Source: an uncultured Lachnospiraceae bacterium (GTDB taxonomy: Bacteria; Bacillota; Clostridia; Lachnospirales; Lachnospiraceae). From it: a DNA stretch of 39,375 nucleotides. Under the pieces are notes generated by a model. The model was not told the origin of the DNA. It was given only the letters and a program-made list of their open reading frames with translations, and searched no databases. Made by a program: the position numbers and the translations under genes. Positions 1 to 9,614 of the stretch are shown in pieces. Position 1 is the stretch's first letter. Each line of letters starts with the position of its first letter. The stretch covers positions 1-39,375 of the forward strand of contig CANRWO010000031.1 in NCBI GenBank assembly GCA_947643615.1, given 5' to 3'.

Positions 1-8
1 GATTTCAT
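1..8 (-). CDS. rpmC: 50S ribosomal protein L29, first codons only (partial)
   Basis: An ATG overlaps the rplP stop codon in the arrangement TAATG, and the frame runs off the window edge after two full codons (Met-Lys). The identity rests only on the standard S10 operon order, in which rpmC follows rplP, and on the tight spacing. Nothing of the protein can be checked here. Confidence 0.5.
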
Positions 9-436
9 TATTCTACACCGCCTTCCAAATCTGCCTTAGAAACGATTTTACATTTGCAGGGAAGCTTATGCATAGCCAGACGCAGAGCCTCCTTTGCCGA
101 CTCTTCAGGAACACCGGCGATCTCAAACATAACACGACCGGGTTTTACAACTGCCACCCAGTACTCCAGGGTACCTTTACCGGAACCCATACGGGTCTCG
201 GCGGGTTTTGCCGTCACAGGCTTATCGGGGAATATCTTGATCCAGACTTTACCTGTACGCTTTGTATAACGGGTAAGCGCAATACGCGCTGCCTCAATCT
301 GATTGGACTTGATCCAGCAGGGTTCGGTAGCAACAAGACCATATTCACCGAAGGTAAGAGTGTTACCTCTCATTGCCTTACCGGCCATGCTGCCACGGAA
401 CTGTTTACGACGTTTAACTCTTTTCGGCATTAACAT
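8..436 (-). CDS. rplP: 50S ribosomal protein L16
   Basis: L16 sits at the base of the A-site finger and helps position tRNA in the large subunit. The 142-residue product has the usual length and begins [15 protein letters not shown], the typical clostridial L16 start. The basic N-terminus, the [16 protein letters not shown] segment and the [17 protein letters not shown] stretch are all recognisable. It lies two bases after rpsC in the S10 operon, so it is co-transcribed and probably translationally coupled. The stop codon overlaps the start of the next gene, rpmC. No anomaly is seen. Confidence 0.98.
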   Translation of the reverse strand: MLMPKRVKRRKQFRGSMAGKAMRGNTLTFGEYGLVATEPCWIKSNQIEAARIALTRYTKRTGKVWIKIFPDKPVTAKPAETRMGSGKGTLEYWVAVVKPGRVMFEIAGVPEESAKEALRLAMHKLPCKCKIVSKADLEGGVE

Positions 437-438
437 GA

Positions 439-1098
439 TTATTTATCGCTCCCTTCCATTTGATTTTCCTTTGTAGGAAGGATCTCGCCCTTGTAGATCC
501 AAACCTTGACGCCGACTTTACCATAGGTGGTATCCGCCTCTGCAAAGCCATAGTCGATATCTGCCCTCAGGGTCTGAAGAGGGATGGTACCCTCGCTGTA
601 AAACTCGCTTCTTGCGATATCGGCGCCGCCCAGGCGTCCGGCACAGGCTGCCTTGATTCCAAGGGCGCCGGCCTTCATGGTCCTGCCCATGCAGGATTTC
701 ATGGCACGTCTGTAAGACACACGGTTCTCCAGCTGCTGGGCAATGTTCTCTGCAACCAGCTGGGCATCTTTATCGGGTTTCTTAATTTCCTTGATGTCTA
801 CCAGCACCTTCTTGTCGGTGAGCTTCGCCAGCTCTGCCTTGGTAACCTCGATCTCAGCGCCGCCCTTGCCGATGATCACGCCGGGTTTTGCAGTGTGGAT
901 GATCACTCTGACTCTGTCGGATGCCCTCTCGACTTCTATTTTAGCAACGCCTGCATTGTATAACTTCTTCTTCAGGTACTTTCTGATCTCGTAGTCTTCT
1001 ACCAGATAATCAGCAAACTCGCTGTCAGCGTACCACTTGGAATCCCAATCTTTAATAACACCGACTCTAAGGCCGTGAGGATTAACTTTCTGTCCCAT
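439..1098 (-). CDS. rpsC: 30S ribosomal protein S3
   Basis: S3 lines the mRNA entry channel of the small subunit. The 219-residue product starts [13 protein letters not shown], the invariant S3 start. It carries the type II KH domain near residues 60-110, including the GKGG loop in [12 protein letters not shown]. The C-terminal domain with the [19 protein letters not shown] segment follows. It lies 17 bases after rplV and 2 bases before rplP, so it is an internal gene of the S10 operon. Length and motifs are normal for the family. Confidence 0.98.
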   Translation of the reverse strand: MGQKVNPHGLRVGVIKDWDSKWYADSEFADYLVEDYEIRKYLKKKLYNAGVAKIEVERASDRVRVIIHTAKPGVIIGKGGAEIEVTKAELAKLTDKKVLVDIKEIKKPDKDAQLVAENIAQQLENRVSYRRAMKSCMGRTMKAGALGIKAACAGRLGGADIARSEFYSEGTIPLQTLRADIDYGFAEADTTYGKVGVKVWIYKGEILPTKENQMEGSDK

Positions 1099-1115
1099 TT
1101 TGTCTGCTCCTTTCC

Positions 1116-1505
1116 TTACTTCTTCTCATCAAGAACAACAGTGATGTGGCTCATTCTCTTTTCGATCCTGTAAGCCGTGCCCCGTGCCCTGGGCTGTATG
1201 CGTTTCATGGTAGGCCCCTTGTTGGCGTAGCACTCTGCCACATACAGGTTCTCCCTGTTCATACCGTTGTTGTTCTCAGCGTTTGCAATAGCCGACTCAA
1301 GCAGCTTCTTGATAAGGCCGGAAGCGTATCTGGGATTGTACTCCAAAATGCCAAGCGCGGTCTGTACGTCCTTGCCTCTGATCGCATCTAATACGAAACA
1401 TGCCTTCTGTACGGACACTCTGGCGTATGATAACTTTGCCGAAGGCCTTGTATCCTTCTGGGCGTTTCTCTCTCTCTTAATTTGACTTCTATGTCCTTTA
1501 GCCAT
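1116..1505 (-). CDS. rplV: 50S ribosomal protein L22
   Basis: L22 lines the peptide exit tunnel and is one of the first proteins to bind 23S rRNA. The 129-residue product has an N-terminal basic extension of about 20 residues before the family core (residues from about 24, [22 protein letters not shown]) and ends in the [19 protein letters not shown] segment that forms the tunnel hairpin. It follows rpsS in the S10 operon after a 109-base gap, larger than elsewhere in the operon. That gap holds GC-rich sequence with an AACGCA/TGCGTT pair but no reading frame. Confidence 0.98.
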   Translation of the reverse strand: MAKGHRSQIKRERNAQKDTRPSAKLSYARVSVQKACFVLDAIRGKDVQTALGILEYNPRYASGLIKKLLESAIANAENNNGMNRENLYVAECYANKGPTMKRIQPRARGTAYRIEKRMSHITVVLDEKK

Positions 1506-1614
1506 AGATATAAATCCTCCTTTTCAGAATAACTGCAACGCATCTGCTACGGACCCCGGCCCGCAGGCAGACAGCCGCAATGCCCTCCCGGGCGATTGTG
1601 CGTTGGGAACCTAC

Positions 1615-1896
1615 TTACCTCACCTTAGACTTCTTCTCGTCCTTGCCGTGCCCTCTGTAAGTTCTGGTTGCCACGAACTCGCCGAGCTTATGGCCAACCA
1701 TATCCTCGGTTACATATACGGGAACATGCTTTCTGCCGTCATGCACCGCAAATGTATGTCCCACAAAAGAAGGGAAAATTGTAGAGCGGCGGGACCAGGT
1801 CTTGATGACCTGCTTCTGCCCTGATGCATTTAAAGCGTCTACTTTCTTTAACAGGCTTTCGTCTGCGAAAGGTCCTTTTTTAAGTGATCTAGCCAT
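1615..1896 (-). CDS. rpsS: 30S ribosomal protein S19
   Basis: S19 sits in the small-subunit head near the A site and pairs with S13. The 93-residue product starts [16 protein letters not shown] and contains the [23 protein letters not shown] core and the C-terminal [19 protein letters not shown] segment, all classic for S19. It lies 32 bases after rplB in the S10 operon with a clear AGGAGG-type binding site just upstream. Nothing unusual. Confidence 0.98.
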   Translation of the reverse strand: MARSLKKGPFADESLLKKVDALNASGQKQVIKTWSRRSTIFPSFVGHTFAVHDGRKHVPVYVTEDMVGHKLGEFVATRTYRGHGKDEKKSKVR

Positions 1897-1928
1897 TGTC
1901 TTTCCTCCTGTTTTTATACAAAAACATA

Positions 1929-2771
1929 TTATTTGATCGCTTTACCGTCACGTCTTCTCACAATCAGCTTATTGGAAGCCTTCTTTGCTTTACGTGTCTT
2001 GAGACCCAAAGCAGGCTTGCCCCAAGGAGTGCTGGGACCGGGACGTCCGATACCGGTCTTGCCTTCACCACCGCCGTGAGGATGGTCGTTAGGGTTCATA
2101 ACAGAACCGCGTACCGTAGGGCGGATGCCCATATGGCGCTTACGTCCTGCTTTACCGATCTTGACAAGGCTGTGATCCGCATTGCCCACAACGCCTACAG
2201 TTGCACGGCATACAAGGGGAACCATCCTCATCTCGCCGGAGGGAAGACGGAGTGTTGCGTACTTTCCTTCCTTTGCCATCAGCTGTGCGCTGTTTCCGGC
2301 GGAACGAACCAGCTGGCCGCCCTTGCCGGGATAAAGCTCAACATTGTGTACCTGAGTACCTACAGGGATCTCAGATAAGGGAAGACAATTTCCTACTCTC
2401 ACTTCCGCTGTCGCACCGTTCATAACGGTCATGCCGTCGGTCAGGCCTTCAGGGGCAATGATATAAGCCTTCTGGCCATCTGCGTAGCAGATCAGCGCGA
2501 TATTGGCAGTTCTGTTGGGATCGTACTCAATGCCGATGACCTTTGCAGGAATACCGTCCTTATTTCTCTTAAAATCAATGATTCTGTACTTTCTTCTGGA
2601 GCCGCCCCCATGGTGTCTCACAGTAATCTTACCCTGATTGTTACGGCCCGCATTCTTCTTCAGAGAAGTGCAAAGGCTCTTCTCCGGTGTAGTCTTGGTG
2701 ATCTCAGCGAAATCGGAACCGGTCATATTTCTTCTGGAGGGTGTATAGGGATTATATGTTTTGATACCCAT
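1929..2771 (-). CDS. rplB: 50S ribosomal protein L2
   Basis: L2 is the large, highly conserved protein near the peptidyl transferase centre. The 280-residue product starts [20 protein letters not shown], carries the RNA-binding segment [20 protein letters not shown] near residues 44-63, and ends with the conserved [20 protein letters not shown] stretch followed by a basic tail. Length is normal. It follows rplW in the S10 operon after a 148-base spacer that holds no supported reading frame. Confidence 0.98.
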   Translation of the reverse strand: MGIKTYNPYTPSRRNMTGSDFAEITKTTPEKSLCTSLKKNAGRNNQGKITVRHHGGGSRRKYRIIDFKRNKDGIPAKVIGIEYDPNRTANIALICYADGQKAYIIAPEGLTDGMTVMNGATAEVRVGNCLPLSEIPVGTQVHNVELYPGKGGQLVRSAGNSAQLMAKEGKYATLRLPSGEMRMVPLVCRATVGVVGNADHSLVKIGKAGRKRHMGIRPTVRGSVMNPNDHPHGGGEGKTGIGRPGPSTPWGKPALGLKTRKAKKASNKLIVRRRDGKAIK

Positions 2772-2919
2772 TGTTTTATCTCCTTAACATATCAATCTAG
2801 CGCAGCCTGTTTCAGGCCGCATACTTAAACGCTAACCGAAAGAACCGCATGGCCCTTTCCGACGGAACACAGATTTTCTTGGCGGGCAACTTTCAAACCC
2901 GGAAAATCTTTTCGTCATT

Positions 2920-3219
2920 TTATAAACCAGCAAAAATCTCGATATCCTTGCTGTCCTCGGTAAGAGTGACAATTGCCTTCTTGGTCTTGGCGGTTCTGCC
3001 TACGACCATCCCACGCCTTTTCTTCTTTCCCTGGCAATTCATGGTATTGACAGTCTTTACCTTTGCACCGTCGAACATTTTCTCGACAGCATCCTTGATC
3101 ATGATTTTGTTAGCCTCTGTATGAACCAGGAACGTATATTTCTTCTCGCCCATACCAGCCATACTCTTCTCAGTAATAACCGGTTTGAGGATAACGTCAT
3201 AGTATTTAATATCTGCCAT
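2920..3219 (-). CDS. rplW: 50S ribosomal protein L23
   Basis: L23 sits at the exit of the peptide tunnel and docks trigger factor and SRP. The 99-residue product shows the [12 protein letters not shown] start region, the [19 protein letters not shown] strand-helix unit and the [19 protein letters not shown] loop. Its start codon overlaps the stop codon of rplD in the arrangement TAATG, so the two genes are coupled in translation. Length and sequence are typical of the family. Confidence 0.97.
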   Translation of the reverse strand: MADIKYYDVILKPVITEKSMAGMGEKKYTFLVHTEANKIMIKDAVEKMFDGAKVKTVNTMNCQGKKKRRGMVVGRTAKTKKAIVTLTEDSKDIEIFAGL

Positions 3220-3839
3220 TATGCGTACACCTCCTCAATCTTCTCCACAGCGTCCTTTGTAAGGACAAGGGTCTTGGCTTTCATGATGTCATATACATTG
3301 ATGGTGTTTACCAGTGTAGTATCTATATCAGCCAGGTTCCTGGCGGACATTACCACGTTTGCATCATTGTCGGCAATTACCACCAAACCCTTCTGCACTT
3401 TCAGGTTGTTCATTACTGACACAAAATTCTTGGTCTTGATCTCATCGAACTTCAGCTCGTCAACCACCACCAGACTGCTGTCCTGTACTTTGCTGGTCAG
3501 TGCGGACTTAAGGGCCGCCCTCTTCTCTTTCTTGTTCAGCTTGAATGAGTAATCCCTGGGTACGGGAGCGAACACAACGCCGCCGCCTTTCCACTGGGGA
3601 GCTCTTGTTGAACCCTGTCTCGCATGTCCTGTGCCCTTCTGTCTCCAGGGTTTTCTTCCGCCGCCGGACACTTCCGCGCGGGTCTTTGCCTTCTGGGTTC
3701 CCTGACGTTTATTTGCAAGCTGCTGTACAACTGCCATGTGTACCAGATGCTCATTTACCTTCACACCAAATACCGCATCGTTTAATTCGATTGTACCGAC
3801 TTCCTTGCCTTCCATATTATAAACAGATACGTTTGCCAT
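3219..3839 (-). CDS. rplD: 50S ribosomal protein L4
   Basis: L4 binds 23S rRNA and reaches into the exit tunnel; in Escherichia coli it also represses its own S10 operon through the leader. The 206-residue product has the conserved basic loop [20 protein letters not shown] near residues 52-71 and the [20 protein letters not shown] segment. It lies between rplC and rplW in standard order, with a one-base overlap into the rplW start. Whether it regulates this operon cannot be seen from the sequence, but the leader upstream of rpsJ is long and structured. Confidence 0.98.
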   Translation of the reverse strand: MANVSVYNMEGKEVGTIELNDAVFGVKVNEHLVHMAVVQQLANKRQGTQKAKTRAEVSGGGRKPWRQKGTGHARQGSTRAPQWKGGGVVFAPVPRDYSFKLNKKEKRAALKSALTSKVQDSSLVVVDELKFDEIKTKNFVSVMNNLKVQKGLVVIADNDANVVMSARNLADIDTTLVNTINVYDIMKAKTLVLTKDAVEKIEEVYA

Positions 3840-3871
3840 TTGATTGGTCCTCCTTTCGCACTAAACTGGCT

Positions 3872-4549
3872 TTATGCCTTAACGGTCTCTTTGATGGTTA
3901 CCAATGCCTTCTTGGGTCCGGGCACCGCTCCCTTAACCAGCAGCAGATTCTTCTCGGCATCCACTCTTACTACCTCGAGATTCTGTACGGTTACCTTTAC
4001 GCAACCCATATGTCCCGGCATCCCCTTGCCCTTGAACACGCGGCTGGGTGAGGAACATGCTCCGTTGGAACCCTGATGGCGATGGAACTTGGAACCGTGC
4101 TTCATAGGCCCTCTGTGCTGTCCGTGTCTCTTGATCGCGCCCTGGAAACCTTTACCTTTGGAAATCGCAGACGCATCAATCTTGTCGCCCTGTGCGAAGA
4201 TGTCAGCCTTGATTTCCGAACCCAGGGTGTATTCCTCGGAATTGTCAAACTTGAACTCTCTCACATATCTCTTGGAGCTTACGCCGGCTTTCTTGAAGTG
4301 GCCCTGCTCCGGTTTGCTCGTACCATGTCTGTGGATGATTTCCCTCTTGCCCTTTGCATCCTTATTGATGATCCTGTCTTTCTTGTCAACGAAGCCAACC
4401 TGCACTGCGCTGTAGCCATCATTCTCCTGGGTCTTGACCTGGGTCACTACACAGGGGCCTGCCTGAAGGACTGTCACAGGGATCAGGCTGCCGTCTTCAT
4501 GGAAGATCTGGGTCATACCGACCTTTGTTGCCAGAATTGCTTTCTTCAT
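3872..4549 (-). CDS. rplC: 50S ribosomal protein L3
   Basis: L3 is an early assembly protein whose long loop reaches the peptidyl transferase centre. I start it at the ATG of [16 protein letters not shown] because that is the normal family start and a GAGAGG site lies just upstream; the frame is open 21 codons further but that extension is not conserved. The 225-residue product contains the [23 protein letters not shown] loop region (about residues 130-155) and the GKGMPGHMG motif. It is the second gene of the operon, 173 bases after rpsJ. Confidence 0.97.
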   Translation of the reverse strand: MKKAILATKVGMTQIFHEDGSLIPVTVLQAGPCVVTQVKTQENDGYSAVQVGFVDKKDRIINKDAKGKREIIHRHGTSKPEQGHFKKAGVSSKRYVREFKFDNSEEYTLGSEIKADIFAQGDKIDASAISKGKGFQGAIKRHGQHRGPMKHGSKFHRHQGSNGACSSPSRVFKGKGMPGHMGCVKVTVQNLEVVRVDAEKNLLLVKGAVPGPKKALVTIKETVKA

Positions 4550-4722
4550 ATTTCCTCTCTTTCTGCCCTTTCGGACTGCCTGCACCGCCGTATGGCCTAC
4601 GGGGCGGCACATTCTACATAGCGGACCACGCTTATGGGAAACGTTGCGATTTGCGTGTTCTTACGTCTAAGTAGAGGTTATAAATTTTTACATTTTTAAA
4701 TCGGAACAAAAAGCGTACAGCC

Positions 4723-5040
4723 TTACTTGCTCTTCATTTTGATATCGATATAAACACCTGCGGGCATTTCCAGCCTCTGCAATGCATCCACCGTCTTCTG
4801 GGTGGGTGTGATGATATCGATCAGTCTCTTATGGGTCCTCTGCTCGAACTGCTCTCTGGAGTCCTTGTACTTGTGTACCGCCCTCAGAATCGTGATAACC
4901 TCTTTCTTGGTGGGGAGGGGCACCGGGCCGCTCACCTCAGATCCGGTCTTCTTTACAGTTTCGATGATTTTCTTGGCAGATGCATCAACCAGCTGATGCT
5001 CATATGCCTTCAGGGTAATTCTCATAACTTGACTTGCCAT
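4723..5040 (-). CDS. rpsJ: 30S ribosomal protein S10
   Basis: S10 is a small-subunit head protein that also acts in antitermination as NusE. The 105-residue product has the typical [14 protein letters not shown] start region, the [21 protein letters not shown] segment and the [12 protein letters not shown] stretch, and ends IDIKMKSK. It is the first gene of the S10 operon and has a strong AAAAGGAGGC binding site. A perfect 10-bp hairpin with a GAGA loop (5074-5097) sits 15 bases upstream of that site. Confidence 0.98.
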   Translation of the reverse strand: MASQVMRITLKAYEHQLVDASAKKIIETVKKTGSEVSGPVPLPTKKEVITILRAVHKYKDSREQFEQRTHKRLIDIITPTQKTVDALQRLEMPAGVYIDIKMKSK

Positions 5041-5332
5041 AAAAAAAGTCGCCTCCTTTTCGCACTTTTAACGAAATGAAAATTCTCATTTTCATTTTAG
5101 TACGACAAGCGGTGACTGTACACTCTCCCGTGTGTGTCCTAAACCTTTACGCAACGTATTTCTTTCCGGCCAGGGACTTTCACGTCGTTTCTGCATATCC
5201 TGCAGACTCAAATTTTGTACAGTGACTTGTCGTCAGTTTCCTAACTTGACATTCGCTCCACGGAAAACCTGATTATCATTGCTGACAACCAGCAACCTCT
5301 CGTTTCACAGCTATCATGCCACAGCAATTGAT
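5041..5332 (-). promoter_or_regulatory. long structured 5' leader of the S10 operon
   Basis: About 290 bases separate the promoter from rpsJ with no supported reading frame. Two blocks pair across the leader: 5226-5233 with 5102-5109 (8 bp, ACGACAAG/CTTGTCGT) and 5216-5223 with 5115-5122 (8 bp, ACTGTACA/TGTACAGT). Together they close a domain of about 130 bases. Nearer the gene, 5074-5097 is a perfect 10-bp hairpin with a GAGA tetraloop. Ribosomal protein leaders that bind their own product are common. That this one does so is inference from the structure. Confidence 0.6.
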
Positions 5333-5361
5333 AGTATACATGGTGAAAGTCCTTTTGGCAA
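5333..5361 (-). promoter_or_regulatory. promoter of the S10 operon
   Basis: On the minus strand TTGCCA (5356-5361) and TATACT (5333-5338) are separated by exactly 17 bases, a good vegetative sigma-A promoter. It points into the S10 leader. It lies back to back with the plus-strand promoter at 5404-5433; between them is a run of T-rich blocks on the plus strand (5366-5405), which would act as an A-tract upstream element for this promoter. Confidence 0.75.
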
Positions 5362-5403
5362 GGGTTTTTTTGAAAAAATTGCTTTTTTTTCCGAAAATTT
5401 TTT

Positions 5404-5433
5404 TTGCACCGGAAATCCCGTTCCTTCTATAAT
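5404..5433 (+). promoter_or_regulatory. promoter upstream of the methyltransferase gene
   Basis: TTGCAC (5404-5409) and a perfect TATAAT (5428-5433) are 18 bases apart on the plus strand. The next plus-strand gene starts at 5628, so the transcript would have a leader of roughly 190 bases, in which I see no clear gene. Divergent from the S10 operon promoter. Confidence 0.6.
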
Positions 5434-5627
5434 TAATTCAGTAAGTTCTGCCTATGCGCTGTGCCCTCTCCCGCAACAAACTATTTACGCTTACCGCTTG
5501 AAAGCTTAACGGCATTGATGTATGATTTCATTAAGAAACCTGACGGAAGCGCGGATACAATCAAAAGCGTCACCTGTACACCATTATATCCTGAACACCA
5601 ATATATAGAAGAAAGGAATCCCTGTTT

Positions 5628-6608
5628 ATGTGGATTGCAGATAACTGGAACGATTACGAAGTATTGGACACCTCCTGCGGTGAAAAGCTGGAGCGGTGGG
5701 GCAATTATGTCCTGGTACGCCCCGATCCCCAGGTCATTTGGGACACCCCACACAGCCATAAGGGGTGGAAGCAGAAAAACGGCCATTACCACCGAAGCGC
5801 CAAAGGCGGAGGGGAGTGGGAGTTTTTCGGCCTGCCCGACGAGTGGACGGTCCGGTATCCCCTCCCCTGCCTGGCGGAGTCCCCTTCCTGCCTGAGAGAA
5901 CCTTTTACCGGCTCGGCGGAAGACCCTGGTATTTCAGAAAAGCGCTCTGCCAACCCGGAGGCATCCGCCCTCACCTTCCACTTAAAGCCGTTCAGCTTTA
6001 AGCACACCGGCCTTTTCCCCGAGCAGGCGGTAAATTGGGACTGGTTCTCAGGCCTGATCCGGGACGCGATGCGACGTACTCCCGGCAGGCAGCTCAAAAT
6101 ACTGAACCTTTTCGCATACACCGGAGGCGCCACACTGGCAGCTGCCGCGGCAGGCGCTTCCGTGACCCATGTGGACGCTTCCAAAGGCATGGTCGGCTGG
6201 GCAAAGGAAAACGCCTCCTCCTCCGGACTGGGAAATGCCCCCATACGCTGGTTGGTGGACGACTGCGTGAAATTCGTGGAGCGGGAGATCCGCCGGGGAA
6301 GCAAATACGACGGCATCATCATGGATCCCCCCTCCTATGGCAGGGGCCCTAAGGGAGAGGTCTGGAAAATAGAGGAAAGCATCTGGCCTTTTCTCGAACT
6401 GACGACACAGATCCTATCCAGAGACGCCATATTCTTTTTGCTCAATTCCTATACTACCGGCCTGCAGCCCGCGGTTCTGTCCTACATGATAAACACCGCC
6501 ATCGTAAAACGCTTCGGCGGAACGGCAGAGTCGGACGAGGTGGGACTTCCCGTGGCAGAATCGGGATTGGTCCTGCCCTGTGGCGCTTCCGGCAGGTGGC
6601 GCAGCTGA
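5628..6608 (+). CDS. class I SAM-dependent methyltransferase, RlmI/RlmK-like
   Basis: The 326-residue protein has an N-terminal region of about 110 residues with aromatic and basic residues, then a class I methyltransferase fold. Motif I is ILNLFAYTGGATLAAAA (about residues 157-173), the acidic strand end follows as VTHVDASKGM, and the catalytic-type motif is MDPPSYGRG (about 233-241). These match the methyltransferase family that includes 23S rRNA cytosine C5 and guanine methyltransferases. The substrate is therefore probably rRNA, but this is inference and no cysteine is seen next to the PP motif. A GAAAGGAA site precedes the ATG. It is a single gene behind its own promoter. Confidence 0.8.
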   Translation: MWIADNWNDYEVLDTSCGEKLERWGNYVLVRPDPQVIWDTPHSHKGWKQKNGHYHRSAKGGGEWEFFGLPDEWTVRYPLPCLAESPSCLREPFTGSAEDPGISEKRSANPEASALTFHLKPFSFKHTGLFPEQAVNWDWFSGLIRDAMRRTPGRQLKILNLFAYTGGATLAAAAAGASVTHVDASKGMVGWAKENASSSGLGNAPIRWLVDDCVKFVEREIRRGSKYDGIIMDPPSYGRGPKGEVWKIEESIWPFLELTTQILSRDAIFFLLNSYTTGLQPAVLSYMINTAIVKRFGGTAESDEVGLPVAESGLVLPCGASGRWRS

Positions 6609-6719
6609 CCACATAATCAATAGAATCAATAGACAACTCTTATCCCGGTGAATGGACAAAACCGTCCCACCGGGTCTCTTTATGCCCCCATTTCTTAACA
6701 CTATCTTAACGCCGGATTG

Positions 6720-6748
6720 TTGATATCATACGCAAAAAGCTTTATAAT
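6720..6748 (+). promoter_or_regulatory. promoter of the KdpDE-like two-component operon
   Basis: TTGATA (6720-6725) and a perfect TATAAT (6743-6748) are separated by 17 bases, just upstream of the sensor kinase gene. It starts a two-gene transcript covering the kinase and the response regulator. Confidence 0.75.
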
Positions 6749-6787
6749 TAAAACATAGTAATATGATGAATGGAGAAAGTTGTTTTT

Positions 6788-7867
6788 ATGATTACCAGAA
6801 AATTAAATCTACTTCCTTCATATCAAAAGCATCTTTTCAGCCTGATGGTGCTGCTTCTCTGCATTGCTGCCGCCACAGGCTTTTCAGGCATCTTATATTT
6901 TGCAATGGGCAGAAATATCAATACCACTGTGTTCTTTGTCTTCTTTCTGGTGATAGTTTCATACTTTACCGTAGGATACATATATGGAATCATGTATACC
7001 CTGTCTGCAATACTGTTTTTCGTAAAGTATGGTATCGTTTCTTCCGACTTTCCCGTGACCCTTATCTCCATGCTGGCAATCACCATTTTCGTCAGCACGC
7101 TTTCTTCCCACATGGTGGTCCAGGCCAACACTATCGCAGAGCGGGAGAAGCAGCTTTCCGAAGCCGAAATGGAGAAAATGCGTGCCAATCTACTGCGGGC
7201 GATCTCCCACGACCTGCGCACTCCCCTTACCGGCATTATAGGAAACAGCGTAGCCTTTCTGGAAAATCAGGAACATCTGACAGAAAAGGAAAAGACCAAC
7301 ATTGTCACAAACATCTACGAAGATTCCAACTGGCTCATCAACATGGTGGAGAACCTGCTCTCCGTTACCCGCATCCGGGGCCAGGATTTCTGTATCAGCA
7401 CCAGTGAGGAATCCATCGAAGAAGTTGTTGCGGAAGCGTTACAGAAAATGGAGAAGCGCCATCCCGAATGCACTATCCATGCAAAAATTCCCGATGAATT
7501 CATTATGCTTCCCATGGATGCGGTATTGATCGAGCAAGTCACCATCAATCTGTTGGAAAATGCCCTGTACCATTCCAAGTGCAGCGATCCCATCGACTTT
7601 ATCGTGGAGGATATCGGCGAGGAAGTTACCTTCACCGTAAAAGACTATGGCGTAGGCATACCCAATGAAAAGCTTAACAGCCTGTTCAACGGTATGGACT
7701 ACACAAATCCGCGCTCCGTAGACACCCACAAAGGCATGGGGATAGGACTGGCGATCTGTAAGACCATTATCACCGCACACCACGGAATGCTGACCGGTAA
7801 AAACCATAAGCATGGCGCCGAATTTACATTTACGCTCCCCAAGACAAAGGAGGAGACTCTCTCTTAA
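6788..7867 (+). CDS. KdpD-like membrane sensor histidine kinase, short form
   Basis: The product (359 residues from this ATG) has four closely spaced membrane segments within residues 15-110, resembling the DUF4118 sensor of KdpD. A short linker leads to a HisKA domain with the intact H-box AISHDLRTPLTGIIG and a HATPase domain with N-box NLLENALYHS, G1 DYGVGI and G2 GMGIGLAICK. The large N-terminal KdpD and USP domains of full KdpD are missing. I prefer 6788 over the ATG at 6770 because a GGAGAAAG stretch lies between the two. It is followed after 21 bases by its response regulator. No Kdp potassium pump genes are present, so the signal is unknown. Confidence 0.85.
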   Translation: MITRKLNLLPSYQKHLFSLMVLLLCIAAATGFSGILYFAMGRNINTTVFFVFFLVIVSYFTVGYIYGIMYTLSAILFFVKYGIVSSDFPVTLISMLAITIFVSTLSSHMVVQANTIAEREKQLSEAEMEKMRANLLRAISHDLRTPLTGIIGNSVAFLENQEHLTEKEKTNIVTNIYEDSNWLINMVENLLSVTRIRGQDFCISTSEESIEEVVAEALQKMEKRHPECTIHAKIPDEFIMLPMDAVLIEQVTINLLENALYHSKCSDPIDFIVEDIGEEVTFTVKDYGVGIPNEKLNSLFNGMDYTNPRSVDTHKGMGIGLAICKTIITAHHGMLTGKNHKHGAEFTFTLPKTKEETLS

Positions 7868-7888
7868 CAGAAAGGAAAATTTACTGCA

Positions 7889-8584
7889 ATGAACACCAAA
7901 ATCAACATCCTACTCATTGAAGACGACAAAAGTATCTGCTCCTTTATCACCACCTCACTGAGCGGAAACGGATATCGTGTTATTACTGCGCTCTCGGGTA
8001 AGGAGGGCGTAAGCCTTGCCGCTTCCTTCTGCCCCGATGTAATCCTGCTTGATTTGGGACTGCCTGATATAGATGGCTGTGACGTACTCAGGCAGCTCCG
8101 CAGCTGGAGTAGGATTTCCGTGATCGTCATATCTGCCCGCACAAAGGAAGAAGACAAAGTACTGGCCCTCGACCTGGGAGCCGACGATTATATCACCAAG
8201 CCTTTCGGGCCTGCGGAACTGATGGCACGGATCCGAACCTCTCTCAGGCACAGCCACACCGCTGTCCCGGAAAAGATATACAAGGCCGCCGACCTGGAAA
8301 TAAACTTTGAGCGGAGAATGATCTACATAAACGGGACGGAAGTACACCTCACCCAGATTGAATACCAGCTTCTGTCACTTCTGGCTGAGAATTCCGGCCG
8401 AGTGCTGACCTATAAATTTATCATGAATGCCATCTGGGGGCCATACATGGACAGCAATAACCAGATTCTCCGTGTAAACATGGCAAATATCCGCCGAAAG
8501 ATAGAGAAGAACCCTGCCCAGCCTCAGTATGTCTTTACCGAGATAGGTATTGGCTACCGCATGCGCGAAAATGAGAGCGTCTGA
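7889..8584 (+). CDS. KdpE-like OmpR-family response regulator
   Basis: The 231-residue protein has an N-terminal receiver domain with the acidic pair ED at about residues 13-14, the phospho-acceptor Asp in VILLDLGLPDIDG, and the Lys in YITKPFG. The C-terminal winged-helix domain (about 130-228) contains the LTQIEYQLLSLLAENSGRVLT and NIRRKIEKNP segments of OmpR/PhoB regulators. It directly follows the KdpD-like kinase and is surely its partner. The target is not visible; with no Kdp operon here, calling it KdpE would overstate its role. Its stop codon lies inside the downstream hairpin. Confidence 0.92.
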   Translation: MNTKINILLIEDDKSICSFITTSLSGNGYRVITALSGKEGVSLAASFCPDVILLDLGLPDIDGCDVLRQLRSWSRISVIVISARTKEEDKVLALDLGADDYITKPFGPAELMARIRTSLRHSHTAVPEKIYKAADLEINFERRMIYINGTEVHLTQIEYQLLSLLAENSGRVLTYKFIMNAIWGPYMDSNNQILRVNMANIRRKIEKNPAQPQYVFTEIGIGYRMRENESV

Positions 8585-8601
8585 CGGTTTCCGCCAGACG
8601 C
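8577..8601. terminator. hairpin between convergent genes
   Basis: GCGTCTG (8577-8583) pairs with CAGACGC (8595-8601), with an inner CGG/CCG pair and a TTT loop. It lies where the response regulator (plus) and the anti-sigma gene (minus) meet. There is no good T tract, so it is a likely transcript end but not a textbook terminator. Confidence 0.5.
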
Positions 8602-8618
8602 CCTCCACGATGCCACTG

Positions 8619-9614
8619 CTATTTTCCAAGGGATTCCACCACTTCCCACATTTCGCCGGCAGTGACACATCCGGCAAAGTCAATCTGCATTCCATCCGCA
8701 TAATAAAGCGTGAATGTAATCCGCCCGTCCAAAGGTTCCGGGATCATATCCTCCCGGAAGCTTTCCGCCGGATATTGATACAGTCCGTCCCTCTTCTCTA
8801 TCTCTTCTTCGGTAAGCGCCTGGCCCTGGGTCATATTCAGCGTAAAAATCTCTTCTCCGTTGCTCCATATGAAAATCATATTGTCCCAGGCATGGGTATC
8901 AACGCTCCTCCTGGCGGAAAGGGGATCATATTCCCCAGGAAGGACTGACGGAACATAGGCGGCAAAAGGCTGTACTGCGGATGCCTCTTCCCAGGAAACC
9001 TCCTGCCTGGAATCAGTGAGGCCGTTTTCTTTCTCATATAACCCCAACATGTTTTCCCTGAACCTGTCCGTTTCATCCGTTTTACCGGCTGACTGCATAT
9101 CCGAACTGCTGCCCTGGCATTCCGTGGAGTATGTCATACTTGCTGACACCTGGCACTGCATATCCTGCATTGCCTCCTGTTCCGCTGCGGCCGTGCTTAC
9201 GTCGTCCATGGTTCCCACCCCTGCCGCATTTCCGTCTGGGGCAATTTCTGCCTTCAACTCATTTTCCGTTGTTCCTGCAGCCGGTTCCAGGGTGGAAACG
9301 TCATTCGTTTCCGTTCCGCCGGCGGCCCCCCAACCCCACTCGTCATCGTCCTTCGCCATACCGTAGAACTCCCCAGGAGCTTGATTGAACTGGGAAGAGT
9401 CCGCCCCACAGGGTCCGGTTACCAGGCGGTAGCCGCTCCATGCTGCCGCCCCCACTACGCACAGGCAGATACATGCTGCCATTGCCCTGCCATTTCTCCA
9501 AAACAGGCGGCGGACATTTGTCGCTTTTCCGCCGGCCTTCCGGTTACTGCGCTCCAAAAGCTCCTCGTCCACACCGGACAGAGCTTCAAAAAGCCTAATC
9601 GCCTGGTCACTCAT
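8619..9614 (-). CDS. putative membrane-anchored anti-sigma factor
   Basis: I start the gene at the ATG that overlaps the sigma factor stop codon (ATGA), giving 331 residues; the open frame further up is inside the sigma gene. About 48 cytoplasmic residues (MSDQAIRLFEALSGVDEELLE) come first, then one membrane segment (about 49-70, AMAACICLCVVGAAAW), then a long extracellular part. The region at about residues 75-190 is low-complexity and rich in Glu, Thr, Met and Ala; the last 100 residues look folded. Position, overlap and topology point to an anti-sigma factor for the preceding ECF sigma. No zinc-binding anti-sigma motif is seen. The regulon and signal are unknown. Confidence 0.7.
   Translation of the reverse strand: MSDQAIRLFEALSGVDEELLERSNRKAGGKATNVRRLFWRNGRAMAACICLCVVGAAAWSGYRLVTGPCGADSSQFNQAPGEFYGMAKDDDEWGWGAAGGTETNDVSTLEPAAGTTENELKAEIAPDGNAAGVGTMDDVSTAAAEQEAMQDMQCQVSASMTYSTECQGSSSDMQSAGKTDETDRFRENMLGLYEKENGLTDSRQEVSWEEASAVQPFAAYVPSVLPGEYDPLSARRSVDTHAWDNMIFIWSNGEEIFTLNMTQGQALTEEEIEKRDGLYQYPAESFREDMIPEPLDGRITFTLYYADGMQIDFAGCVTAGEMWEVVESLGK

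Noticed and set aside
6788..8584. Naming the two-component pair kdpD and kdpE.
   Set aside because: The kinase lacks the KdpD and USP input domains and no kdpFABC genes are in the window.
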